Assembly (NCBI RefSeq): GCF_963678975.1
Contig: NC_089278.1
Coordinates: forward strand, 9,017,479-9,081,478
Length of the DNA: 64,000 bases
Direction: 5' to 3'
DNA from: Dysidea avara
Lineage: Eukaryota; Porifera; Demospongiae; Dictyoceratida; Dysideidae
Shown here: piece after piece, positions 25,771-38,864 of the stretch
Layout: each line of letters begins with the position of its first letter
Position numbering within the stretch: position 1 is the first letter of the stretch
The notes under the pieces: model-generated
The model's database searches: none
What the model saw: only the letters and a program-made list of their open reading frames with translations
Told to the model about the DNA's origin: nothing
Position numbers and translations under genes: made by a program

Positions 25771-25891
25771 ACCACTGAGTCTTTACCAACAATTATACAA
25801 ATATATTTTCATGTAATAACACAATGAACTGTACAGAGCATATTTACAACTATCAAATTAACATCCATATATATCACTAATAATATATTGG

Positions 25892-28081
25892 CTACGATGA
25901 AGTTACTGGTTCTACTAACAATTCAGTGGATATCACTTCCATATTGGTACCTTCAATAGGTACTTCCTCCATTTCCAATACCTCAGTAGACACTATCTCT
26001 TCTGTAGCTCGTTCAGGAACAATGGTCAACTGCTCGGTAGGTGCTGTAGAAGTCAGTGCAGACTCCTGGACTACTGTAACCTCTTGTTGGCAACTTGTAG
26101 CAGGTAGCATATCAGTAGTGACTGGCAGAACATCAGTGGTTGTGGTTACATCAACATCCACAGTCTGAATATCCTCCTGCGACACTGTAGTTGTCTCATA
26201 AACTACCATGGACTCATCAGTCACAATCTCTTCTTCTAGTGCAATCTGCTCAGAGCTGAGTAATACTTCTGGTTGCGAGTACGATAGCTGAGAGCCTTGC
26301 GGTGTAACAGTTGAGGTTGCCCCAATGTTAGCCAGTTGAGCAGCTTGCTGACTGCTACCCATCTGTTGCTGAGCAGCAAGCTGTAATGACTGTTGTAAGC
26401 TGGCTATCTGCATGGCTTGCTGCAGGTTGGCTAGTTGGGTCTCCTTGCTGACGGAAGGATCGGTACTTAATGCATCTGCTAAGTGCTGCAAGGCCTGAGC
26501 TATTTCCAGACCAGCTTCGTGATCTTCTGCCGAAAGGGACGCCAAAGCCGTTGCAGCTTCTTGAGTTATTGGCGAAAGGCTTGTGTTAGCAACCAATTGT
26601 AGCTGCTGCTGAGCTTGTGATACTAGTGAAGTGGCATTGGCTGTGGTGGAAGGAATTGGCTGGCTGGATACTATTGGTGTAGTTAGGGTTGATGTTGTAA
26701 CCACTAGATTTCTAGCTGGTAATACAAGGTTATCACCATTCTCCATATCTTCTTCTTGATCAGAGTCTAACTCTTCAACACCATCAGCACTTCCACTGGC
26801 TTCGCCAGAAGTACGTTTCTGTAGTGATATGTGATGCTTCTTCTTCCAACTACAAGAACAACAATATGTTAACTAATTACGGCTTATATATAAACTCACT
26901 GTGACAGCCAAGCCTTTGAGGCACGGAAGTCAGGGTTAGTACTCATCTCAAGTGCCTTCTCTCTTACTTGTCGATTGCTGATCACTTCCTCATGGTTCCA
27001 TCTCTCAATCAACCACTGCAATAGGAATTCATCAAAATCTTCATCATCCTCGCCAACTAATTCTGCTTCTTCTTCTTCAACCTTCTTCTTCTTCTTCTTG
27101 GTCTTTCTACGAGGAGAAGTGAAGATAGTTGGTGAATAGAAAGTGCCACTACTGGAAGCTTCCCCTTCAGGAAGGATTTTCAATTTAAGTTCCAATTCCT
27201 TCTTTTCATGGGGATCGTCAAAAGTGTGATCACGCAAATTAATGTTGTAACGCTTTTGCCACTTTACAAACCATCCAAGAGAAGCTTTAAAGTTTGGACT
27301 GCCATTAAGTTCCCTTGCTTTCTCCCTAATCTGATTTGTATTTAGAGTAATGCCTTGTTCCCAAGATTCCTTCACCCACTCAAATAATGCTTTGTCCAAC
27401 TGAGGATTGCTTACTTTCCTACCCTGGCCTGGTCGACGAAATATTGCTGAGCCAGACTCATTTGCTACTGTGGAAATGATATCTAACTCTTCCTTCCAAC
27501 GCTGCAAGCAACGTCGAGACACATTTAACTCCAACGCAGCCTGGCTAGCATTCTCTAATTCTTGACACCTTCTCACTGCCTCCAATTTAAATCCAGCAGT
27601 ATATGATCTCTTTCGTCGTTTGGCTACTTCATCTTCTTCAGATTCCTGGTACCCAGTTCTCTTCTTCCAGTTGATATACCAGTTTATGGAGGCCTTAAAG
27701 TTAGGATCACATTGTTGGCCAACCTCATAAGCTTTTTGTCGAATTGTGTTCGGTGTAATGGGCTGTTTGCTCTTTCTCTTATGCTCCATTACCCATTGGA
27801 ACACCTCCTGGTCGATGTCCGAATGCTTCCCCATTCGGGTACCAAGCTCGGATGCGCTACAAAAAACGCAGACATCATGTATTATAATCAAATCACAAAG
27901 GATTGCTTCTCTACTATATCAAAATGGCGGTCAAGCTTCCAAACAGCGCCCTTCAAAGTGCACTCTTATTGGATAATTTATGAGCTTTTATTAGAACAAT
28001 AAAACTAGGCCACATTTAATAAGAAACGATCCTATACAAGTCATAAATATCCCTTCAACCAGCTCACCTTTCGTCCGACAT
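25892..28081 (-). CDS. Three CENP-B-type HTH domains plus Brinker-like domain; putative transcription factor
   Basis: Three exons (28068-28081, 26900-27856, 25892-26849) give 642 residues with matching phases; the start MSDES is split by the first intron. Domains in order: CENP-B/Tc5-type HTH at about 14-75, a Brinker-like DNA-binding domain at about 85-128 (RSYTAGFKLEAVRRCQEL), a second CENP-B-type HTH at 150-215 and a third at 275-338. Each HTH repeat ends in an F-x-A-S-x-x-W-x-x-x-W-K/Q-K pattern; the third is completed across the last intron, which supports the splice. A lysine-rich, then acidic linker precedes repeat three. The C-terminal 300 residues are Gln/Ala-rich, then Thr/Val/Glu-rich, like an activation region. 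No DDE transposase domain is present, so it looks like a host gene built from transposase-type DNA-binding modules. The function is inferred. Confidence 0.8.
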
Positions 28082-28479
28082 GTGCACAAAATGGCGGATA
28101 AACGGCGGGATCCGGTTATTTCCGCCCACAAGATTATGTTGTATCATTGTGTTGTTTTGTATTAGTCGAGTATCGTAATAAAATATTGTTTAATTGATGT
28201 TTTAGAAACAAAAGAACTGCAAAAAGTCGATACCGTAAAGCTTATTTTTATTTCTGGATCACGTGCACAGTCAATGATTTTTTTATTAATTAATAAATAG
28301 TTTCCCTCAAGTTGATGGTGGGGCCCACCAAACCAAGCCGACGCATTGCATGCGTACATCTGTCTCTAACAGCCTACAGAAAACAGAGGCATGATGATGA
28401 ACACATGATAATATAACTCTTTGGCATGTGAAGTTCTTATATAATATGTATATACGAGTCCATCTGAGTCACTGGCTGA
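28082..28479. other. Intergenic gap
   Basis: This lies upstream of the HTH gene and downstream of the PWWP gene, both on the minus strand. A GGCGGATAAACGGCGGG stretch next to the HTH start may be promoter. Nothing else is recognised. Confidence 0.4.
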
Positions 28480-29264
28480 TCAAACCTTTTCAGACTTATC
28501 AACAACCGGCTCTGCCGCTTGCTCTACAGTAGGTGTAGTGCTGTCGTCGTTTGACTGGTCTTGTTTCTTTGATGATCTTTTCTGCTTCTTAGGAACTGGA
28601 GCAGACTCAGGTTCTTCAGGCTCCTCCTGAGTATTCTATGTTAATACAACACCAGTGTGTTTAATATATATACCTCTTCTTGTTCAACAGCTGCAGCCTT
28701 GAGTTCTTCATAAGTTGGTGTAGCTTTCATAAATCCTGCTGGTAATGTACCAGATTCGCAAAATTCCTTTACTTCTTTGAATGCCACCTGTGAGAGATGG
28801 TTGCACAACACATTAGGTACATGGTGCTACTTGCCTGAAAAGAAATGCCTCTACATTTTGACTGTAATCTCTTCTTGATCCCTGCCTCATATGACATAAT
28901 AGAGCTTGGACATATCCAATGGCTATTTTACATGCAGTGAAAAGTTACACTATTTCGATGAGCACACTCACTAATCGTAGGTGCCAAAGAATCGTACCAT
29001 TGTACACTTTTCTTTTGGTGGCACTTTCAAGCTGTCCGGAAAGAATTTGTCATTTTTCATGTCCACAACCTAATAATACACACTCAATGCAAATCACAGG
29101 TGTACTACTGGTCTCACCCTTGCAGCCCAAAATTTGAATCCCGACACCTTCGCCCATACGATATCCCCAGCGCTAAAAGTTGATTTCTCGGGTTTCTTCT
29201 TTGGAGCTTGTTTTCCGCTTGCATTTAGGTCAATGGCCAGTTGTCCGTCACTCCCTGTAGACAT
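28480..29264 (-). CDS. PWWP-domain protein, HDGF/PSIP1-like
   Basis: Five exons (29118-29264, 28972-29069, 28835-28922, 28674-28787, 28480-28635) encode 200 residues. The PWWP domain occupies about 29-115: GDIVWAKVSGFKFWAAR, then MVRFFGTYDYHWI, then SYEAGIKKRLQ and a helix ending FKEVKEF. The signature PWWP tetrapeptide is replaced by FKFW. PWWP domains bind methylated histone H3 tails and DNA. The C-terminal tail is acidic, then basic (KKQKRSSKKQDQS). The third exon appears to end at a GC donor (CAG then GCAAGT). It starts 86 bp from TASP1 on the opposite strand. The exact subfamily is not resolved. Confidence 0.85.
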
Positions 29265-29350
29265 AGTTGTAGCGCCTCGACCAATTCAAACTTTATTCGC
29301 ATAATAAATCCGAGACGCGCTAAACATATAATAAATATTAGATGCGTTAA
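29265..29350. promoter_or_regulatory. Putative bidirectional promoter
   Basis: Only 86 bp separate the start codons of the PWWP gene (-) and TASP1 (+). Both 5' leaders and core promoters must overlap here. I see no TATA box I would rely on. Confidence 0.5.
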
Positions 29351-32300
29351 ATGGCTGCACCTTTCATAATCCTTCACGCCGGTCAGCTCGTATAAGAGCC
29401 TGCGTATAGCTACATTTACTGTTTTACGGGTTTACAGGAGCTGGTTATCATCCAGAATCTACAACAAGTCTCCTGACTAGTTTGTGTGAGGAATCTTGCT
29501 CGCAGGTAGCAGACACTGATGGTAGTTGTGTGTAGGAAAATAAAGCCGTTCTTACAGGTACTGAGAGTGTTTAAGGAGGGAGGTAGCAGCCAGGAAGCAG
29601 TATCACGTGCAATATCCATCTTGGAGGTATAGTCTGTAATATGGTGATAGTACAGTGCTATGTCACAGGACTCCCCACACACCAACTGTGGTTATGGTTC
29701 AAACCTGACATTACTTGGTGGGGTAGAGTGTGATGCCAGTATCATGTGTGGACAATCAGGATATTATGGTAGTGTAGGAGCTGTGACAGGTAGATTGCTG
29801 CAGAGGAGGTTGGTCATGTGTCACAACTTTGTAACATCTTCCAATAAAAACACCCAATAATCAGGTCTTGATATTCACAGTGAAAAAAGCAAGCCTTACA
29901 TTATCCACACTTATGATTGTGACTTAAATAAAGGATTTCAATATTGTGATGATGTGTGACCAACATCCTCTGACTCTTCTGAAGTTTATCATTCCTGTTT
30001 GGCAGGTGTGAAAAATCCCATCAACATAGCATCAGGATTATTGTCTCAGCAGTGTAGTGGACCATTGTCTCTTGGTAGACTTCCCCCAATGTAACTTAAC
30101 CTGATGTCATTGTAGTGATTGCATTCACTTGTCACTTCCAGGATGCTAGTGGGGGGAGGAGCTAACATTTATGCAGCACAAAACAACATACAGGTATTGC
30201 CAGCTGATGATTTGATCTCAGGTGAGCACAGTGACATAATCAAAACATGCTATAATGCAGTACAGATAGAGCTCGTGCTGTTTATGTTGATCACATGAAA
30301 AGATTAGAAAAAGCTAATAAAATTGAAGCCATCTCTACAGCAAAGAAAGCGCGTCTTGACCAACCGGTAAATGCACTTTGATCATTATTGTGTTTGTACT
30401 TGTTTGATGAAAGAGTGCAGTGGCACAAGATACAGTGGGAGCTATTGCTATGGATGAGCGAGGTGTATTGTGTGCTGGAGTGTCTAGTGGAGGATTATCT
30501 TTGAAATTTCCTGGAAGAGTAGGACATGTAAGGGCTGTGATGGTTGGACTAACCAATGAAATGCGGTTCTTCTGTTAGGCAGCCATGTATGGCTGTGGCT
30601 GCTGGGCACAGAATAGCAGCGTTGAGGACATTCCAGGGTTTGCTTGTAGCATATCAGGTTTGTGCGTGCGTGCGTGCGTGCATGTGTGTGTATGTGCAGC
30701 TTGACCTGCTAAACACATTTCAGTCATTTAAATATCCTTCTTCCAGCTGTAAAGCAATATGTAAAGTAGCCCTTCCTGGTACCCTTCTTGAAAGTAGCCC
30801 AATGCTTCTACTCTAGCTTGGCTCATTTAGCAATAGTCAAATTCAGCAGCAAAATGAAAGAATCAGCCATACCACAGCTTCCTTATTTTTGCCAGCGTTC
30901 TTCAGCTCAATGAAGAAAATATTTAGTGTGATGTCAAACAGACACTGTCTATAAAGTCACCACGTGGTCTGAGATCCACACATGTCTGCTCTTGACACCT
31001 TTACTGTTACCACTGTTCATCTGGTTGGCTGAAATACTTACTATTTCTCTCTCGAGAAAAAAATCACTTTTCTTTTTTTAAACTGTTTTCTCAGGGAAAC
31101 TCAACGTGTACATACTATAGTGCAGAAATCCTGCACTTGTAGGTGGATCTGGACTTACAGCACTAGATTGACACCTGGGAATCATTCACACTGTATTGGA
31201 ATACAGAAAGCCAATGGGCAAATAGAAGGCAACAGTTTATAAATGCACTTTACAGTTACAAAACTATACACTGTGAAGAAATTGGGGCAAATAAGTTGTG
31301 CCGGGTTCAAGATTCTCTAATAGAGCAATCACTACTCTAATATGTCATTATATCAATTGATAACTTTTTTTGTGAATTATGCCTTTTGATTTAGTACACT
31401 TTATCTAGATAGGCTAGGTTAATATAATGCTTTGCAAAGCATGCACTTTGTTTGATAACTATCGAATTCAAACCTAGAAGGCCTAATTTTACAGAAGATA
31501 TCCAACTAGAGTCTTAGAATGTATATCTCCTTCATTCATCCAGCTACACCAACCAAAGTTATGCAAATGAATGTAACTTGTGCGCTAGAGTTCCATTATT
31601 CTGATCAAGTACTTTGATGTTTGGCTAATGCTAATGCAAGTATTTCGATCATAATGCTTGATCTTTGTATTACTTCTAAAGTGCAGATAGCTATGTGCTA
31701 ATCAAGGTGCTAATGCACTTTTAAGCTGTCTACAATTTGCTGACATTCCTCGATTGATTGATTGGTTGTCTCTAGAACTGATACGGGATTTGTATTTTAC
31801 CACGCCCTTCCTTTCTAATATGATGGGGTGGGGTGGCACCAGACTATGTGCTATCTTTATTGCATCAGTTTCTCCTTTTACGTGCTGCTCCCCTGCTAAA
31901 TGCTTCTGGAAAGGTTAAACATTATACACCCTGTTTTCTTTTGACACTTTTGTAAAGTTGGGCTGGGTAAAGAGCCAGTGTTTACCAATAATATTAATCA
32001 CATTCATTGTGTATGTTGCAGCAAACTTTCTCCTGTAAAGATGGACAATAGTACTAGGTCAGATATATGTAATCATTGCTAGCATAATCAGTGCATTAAC
32101 AGCATCTGTGAAATATGAACACTGGTAGCAATCAATTTGCAGAAGAGATGACAGTCCTTGAATGGCAGGAAGAGTTAGGTAGATAGTGGAGGCAGCAGCT
32201 GTAACAGTTGATCAGTTGCTGTATGTCAGGAATTTTGACAAAAGAAAATTTGTTTGATGAATGGAATAAATTTATCAACTTTTAATTCCTCAAACCTTGA

Positions 32301-33538
32301 TTGGCACCTTCAAAGATTTTAAGTTTGTGATTTATTAATTGATGAAGTGAGGACTTGTCACCTTTTCCTTTCATCAAAATTTCCTGCTGTATGGTAATGC
32401 AGATCCTGCAAAGAGAGGAGGATCTGAAATTTAGTTAAGAATTGCAGAAATCTGAGGTTGTATGCAATGTAAATGCAGCACTTTACTGTGATTGAACAAT
32501 AGCCGAATGCTCTATTAGGTTATTACTGTTTATCTTGAGTGATGATCATAGTGGCTAATACTGGACTGGGACTGCAACAAATTAATGTCAAATTTAGTAT
32601 TCGGATATTTGGGTGTCTTAACGAATGAATACTGGTAACATTTAGAATTTAACCACATGCTGCCACATAATTGGCCACTTTTTCTCTGAAATTAATGGTG
32701 GTTGTCTTTATAATCTCATAGTACAACAGGCCATCTTGGAAAAATATAGGTGATAACAAACCATTTCAGCTGTAAACTTCACTAGTAAAATGGTAAATTT
32801 AGTATCCAGATAATATCTTAAGTAATGAATGAATATCTGAACGAACTGAATATTTGTTGTAGCCCTAGTTCCTATGCCTCTTGTCGAAATCTCGAGGACC
32901 ATGTAAAATGTCATGGTCCATGGGGGACCACTTACAACAGTTGTAATTTGCATGGGTTAGAGGACTGGTTATAACAGTTAACTTGCTACCATGCATAGAC
33001 CACTCGTAAATTGTGATAGTCTTTGGCCATGTATTATCAGTTTTGTGTGGGAAGATGGAATGTGACCATTAAAGTTGTTCTCATTATCATAGGTGCAGGG
33101 GAGCATATTACACGAACTCTCTTGGCCAAAGAATGTTGTTCTTATTATCAGTCCAGGTAAGTATTTAGCTAGTGTACTGATTATTATTATTATACAGTTG
33201 ATATGACAGACCTGATTCACCCCTCAAGTTACATGATTTCTTACAAGAACACTTTCTCTCCCATCCATTTCTACATGATATAACAGAGAAGAATTGTGGT
33301 CTGATAGTTGCACAGAGTTTTACAGGTGGTATAGTGTACAGTTCATCCTGCTATCATTTGGTATTTGTCCATAGACTGCTGCGAGTTGTCATGGGGGCAT
33401 ACGACAAGTAGTTTTTGTGTAGCATACCAAGGAAGGGACAATGTCAAGCCACAAGTCATATTTTCTAGATTAGAATCTACTGTTACATCAGGAAGAACTG
33501 TTCAAATTGGTGCTGTATGTTTATCTAACAAGAATTAA
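29351..33538 (+). CDS. TASP1: Taspase 1 (threonine aspartase)
   Basis: Twelve exons: 29351-29381, 29438-29505, 29558-29626, 29669-29789, 30006-30090, 30142-30221, 30266-30366, 30414-30527, 30579-30657, 33099-33156, 33210-33325, 33375-33538. Phases agree and the product is 361 residues (human 420). Family motifs are clear: FIILHAGAGYHPES at the N-terminus, ECDASIMCGQSG, GVKNPINIA, then QDTVGAIA, where Thr192 is the autocleavage and catalytic threonine. After it come FPGRVGHAAMYGCGCWA, GEHITRTLLAKEC and HTTSSFCVAYQG. Taspase is an Ntn-hydrolase that cleaves after Asp in targets such as MLL/Trithorax and TFIIA. The last three exons lie 2.4 kb downstream behind a repeat-bearing intron. The first donor (GTCAGC) is weak but restores the HAGAGYH motif. 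Confidence 0.93.
30658..33098. other. TASP1 intron, 2.4 kb
   Basis: It starts with a TGCG/TGTG microsatellite (about 30,660-30,700). It holds the dispersed palindromic motif at 31,312-31,345 (two copies) and a weak one at 32,506-32,520. I see no coding sequence. Confidence 0.6.
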
Positions 33539-33539
33539 T

Positions 33540-33600
33540 AATTGGTAAAATCGGATGGCTGCAGGTTCGAGGCTGCCCAGGTCCAGTCATGGATTTTTTT
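33540..33600 (+). repeat. Possible tRNA-like SINE remnant
   Basis: GGATGGCTGCAGGTTCGAGG contains a B-box-like GGTTCGAGG close behind the TASP1 stop codon, followed by a T-rich run. No A box fits upstream, since that is TASP1 coding sequence, so at most a truncated fragment is present. Confidence 0.25.
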
Positions 33601-33705
33601 CTCCTTTCTCCACCTTCTCAAACTAATAAATAAAATGTTTGTGGTGAAATCACGTGCTCGATCACGGGGTGAACCCGCGATCAGTTGGGAGTGGCTGATG
33701 TCGCA

Positions 33706-34980
33706 ATGTTTCCAGTCGGTGAGTCGAACACCGAAAATATTTGCTACTTACAGGCTTGTTTACAGATGACGATATCGTGTGGATAACACTGACTGGTGTA
33801 GCAGGCCTGGGAGTATCGTTGGCATTGCTGGTGGCTCTGGTGAAATGCTGCAAGCAAGTAATTATGCGTCATCGTGAGAAACGCCGACAGCTGTTTGAAC
33901 CAGAACAAGAATTGCTGGAAGTCTCCATGACCTCATCTAATAAGTCATTTGTAAGCAATTGAAACTGTTCTTGTGCTTACATGAGAGCTATGAATATTTT
34001 AGGAAATGGGTAAACGTGACAGCACCAGTAGCGAGGCAATGGGATGGGAGAGGAATACATTGAGCAGAGATCGAAAAATACGTAAAGAAAACTTGCTGTT
34101 GCTAAAGAAATTGGCAGGTGGGAGATATGGTGCAATTTATGAAGCTGAAGTGTATAACTTAGTGGAGTATGAGGGAACAAGGAAAGTACTAGCTAAACTG
34201 CTACAGAGTGAAGAGAATGATATGATAAAGGAATTTGAAGATGATGTTAACTTCCTTACAACACTGAATCATGTTAATGTAGTCGGGTTGCTAGGGCTGT
34301 ACACAAATGAACCTCCCAAGTGTTACGTGTTTGATTGTGGTCAGACACGCGATCTGTTAGTGTATGTAAGAGACCTCAAGAACAAGACTGCTATTCAAAA
34401 TCTACTACAGCCATCAGATTCCATTGACAATGAACAGGAGGAAGGGACTCTTATAGAGAACCCTGTTTCAGCTTCTGAGGAGCTTCATATAGACTTGTTG
34501 ACATTTGCCGACCATATAACACTTGGTATGGATTATCTGTCAACCCAGAAAAAATTTGTCCACAAAGATCTGGCTCTGAGGAATTGTATAATAGGGCACG
34601 ACAATGTGGTCAAAGTATCAGTGGACACTGAGCTAGCAAAACTGACCTATTCAGAAGCCTACAATGATGGTCTGCCGATTAGATGGATGTCACCAGAGTG
34701 CTTGTTGACAAACACTTTCACAACACAAACTGACGTGTGGTCCTTTGGGATTGTGTTGTGGGAGCTCACCAGTCTAGGAGAAGTGCCTTACTACGAGTTT
34801 ACTGACAACAGGTCAGTGATGCAGGCTATTACCAATGATGATCACCTACCAGTTAAGCCAATCTTGTGCAATGACAGCACATTTATTGTAATGACTGATT
34901 GCTGGGAGAAAGAACCAAATTCCAGACCGACGTTTCTTCAGTTACACGAACATATTTATAAATTAACAATCAGTAGCTAA
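33706..34980 (+). CDS. Membrane-anchored PTK7/RYK-like tyrosine pseudokinase without ectodomain
   Basis: Proposed exons are 33706-33718, 33754-33950 and 34003-34980, giving 395 residues; phases agree. Residues about 12-36 form one membrane helix (VWITLTGVAGLGVSLALLVA) followed by a basic stop-transfer (RHREKRR). The kinase-like domain starts near residue 95 with glycine loop GGRYGAIYEAEV and a lysine in LAKLL. The catalytic loop is HKDLALRNC (HKD as in RYK and PTK7), the DFG motif reads DTE, and the APE region is IRWMSPECLL, then DVWSFGIVLWELTSLGE. Loss of DFG glycine and phenylalanine argues for weak or no catalysis. No signal peptide or extracellular domain fits between it and the TASP1 stop at 33,538. 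The first exon and its 35-bp intron are the least certain part; an alternative is that the true 5' exons were lost. Confidence 0.75.
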
Positions 34981-35349
34981 GTAATAACTTAATTATAGAA
35001 ATCATTACTTTGTCAAATACCGGAATACCTCGAATAGTCTGGCGTAGCGCAGACCTTATAAAGAATAAAAAGGTCTGCGCTACGCCAGACTAGTTAAATA
35101 CGCACAGATACTATACTATCTAGTTGAACATTCTGTGTACATGCACCCTCCAGTGCCTAACTGGTAAAGTAGATAATAACAACAACATAACATCTTGTTT
35201 AGAACATCTAGTTTCCTTATATATAATCTACGCTTAATTGAGCCATAGATTAGATTACATAATCTATGATTGAGTACTAAAAAATAAAGCACTTTAAATG
35301 GAGTAGAGTACATTAAATGGAATAAGTGCATTACTAGAGTAACTAGCAA
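34981..35349. other. Intergenic gap with hairpin
   Basis: This lies between the pseudokinase stop and the CDK7 start. It contains the perfect inverted repeat at 35,036-35,093. The rest is AT-rich and presumably includes the CDK7 promoter. Confidence 0.5.
35036..35093. repeat. Perfect 22-bp inverted repeat (hairpin)
   Basis: AGTCTGGCGTAGCGCAGACC plus TT is followed after about 13 bp by its exact reverse complement. It sits 56 bp after the pseudokinase stop. Similar TAGTCTGGC ends occur at 54,918 and 56,175, so it may be a tiny fold-back element. Confidence 0.75.
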
Positions 35350-37351
<2,002 letters not shown>

Positions 37352-37440
37352 TAATATTATGGTCACGTGATCCCTTACGTTCGCGGGGGGCATTAATAGG
37401 GATAATTTAGTTGTGAGATGTATGCAAAAACGTATCTATA

Positions 37441-38760
37441 ATGGAGCTATTAATACACTCTGGAGACGATTATGTTGCAAGTTTCGAGCCGGAGAGCTTG
37501 GCAGCCTTGGTAGGTGCACGCGTAGAAGCGATCACAATAGACAAGATCGTTGTTCACTGTAGACATACACAAAGTTAGCAGAGATTCCTGTTACTGTGAC
37601 TTCTGCGTGTGTTCCATGGCGTACACCTTCTGGTAAGGCACCATCTGAACGGTTAATGCACACAGATGTTTTTATAATGCAGGTCAATATCCGGTACTGA
37701 AACATGATGCTAGAGTAGTTCATGATGATGTTTTGGATTACTTTAGCTCACACGTAATTTCGTTTAACTAGTTGACATTCCACTGTGATGTAATGATTAG
37801 GGATACGACTTGGATGGTGCATTGACAGCTAAGCAAGCAGCTGAATCATTTGCCTACAAGACACTAGTTCGAGATGCCCTCCATAAAGCTTTGGTATGTA
37901 TGTATGTTTTACCCCATGTAAAGTACTGATGTGTAACCGTCTTGGCAAAAACCTGCCTAAGCAATTTGCAGCCATAACTTGTTTCTTAACGAAAGTAAAC
38001 TAGGCAGGTTTTTGCTGAGAGTCATCTCTGTTCTTGTGTCTAGTTGTATTGTCGGTGGCTGGATGCTGAGAACTACAGTAGCTTCACTCGCAAGTGGTAC
38101 AGCAATCAACTGTCATTCCCTTTGACAATATTTCTGCCACACATGAAACATAGAAGTGTCCAATCTAAACTAGAAAATGAGTGTACCCCAGATCTAACTC
38201 CTGATATGTTCCACAACCTGGTTAGCATATGCACCATGGTTTGTTGTCACCTTTTTACATGCAGGTATTAGCTCGTGCTAGAGAATGCTTCAACACGCTA
38301 TCCGTAAAGTTAGATACCCAACAATATTTCTTTGGAGACAAGTTTAGTGATAACTACTACATGTATAGTAGCATGGTGTTTTACAGGCCTACCTCACTAG
38401 ATGCAGTAGTCTATGGTTATTTGGATAACTTGATACAATATAGTCTCCCAGGGAACAACAGTCTACAAGGTCATGTTTACTGCTGTGATAACTTGCTGCA
38501 GTTTTGCACTAGAGTAAGAAGTCGCTTGTACCCTGACCATAAAACAGGTAAAAAATCATTTTATTATTTCATAATTTACTCTGTTGCGTTAAGGTACAAG
38601 TAGTGAGGCTGAAGTGTCAAATTGGCAACCTGCAATGTGGATCTCCATAGGGACAGCAGCATCTTTGTTACTATTTCAAATGTACAGAGTTGGTTGGTTT
38701 CATAAACCACCAATACCTGACACTAATAAGACTTCATTAGAAAACTATGTATTACAATAA
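37441..38760 (+). CDS. Metaxin (MTX1/MTX3-like), mitochondrial outer-membrane import/SAM component
   Basis: Exons 37441-37509, 37575-37632, 37683-37753, 37801-37893, 38044-38220, 38265-38341, 38387-38547 and 38594-38760 give 290 residues. The N-terminal thioredoxin/GST-like part starts MELLIHSGDDYVASFEPESL and contains VPWRTPSGQYPVL. The GST-C part has SFTRKWYSNQLSFPL, ARARECFNTLSVKL and YFFGDKPTSLDAVVYGYL. A C-terminal helix (MWISIGTAASLLLFQMYRVG) would be the outer-membrane anchor. Length and order fit MTX1/MTX3. The intron at 37,894-38,043 holds a hairpin. Confidence 0.9.
37942..38018. repeat. Inverted repeat in metaxin intron
   Basis: GGCAAAAACCTGCCTA and TAGGCAGGTTTTTGCTGA face each other about 40 bp apart. 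It occupies half of a 150-bp intron, where most neighbouring introns are near 50 bp, so it may be a small inserted element. Confidence 0.55.
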
Positions 38761-38864
38761 CACTTGCATGGTCCTAATACATAATATATTATGTGATGCT
38801 ACTATACTAGTTTATGTGAAAAAACCTAAAAGTTTCAAGTGTTTTGTTGATCATCATGGATACT

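Noticed and set aside
25926-26168. Forward frames opposite the HTH gene
   Set aside because: Shadow of the real minus-strand coding sequence.
33099-33538. Ectodomain exons for the pseudokinase
   Set aside because: These exons match the C-terminal half of taspase in order and phase, including the stop codon, so they belong to TASP1.
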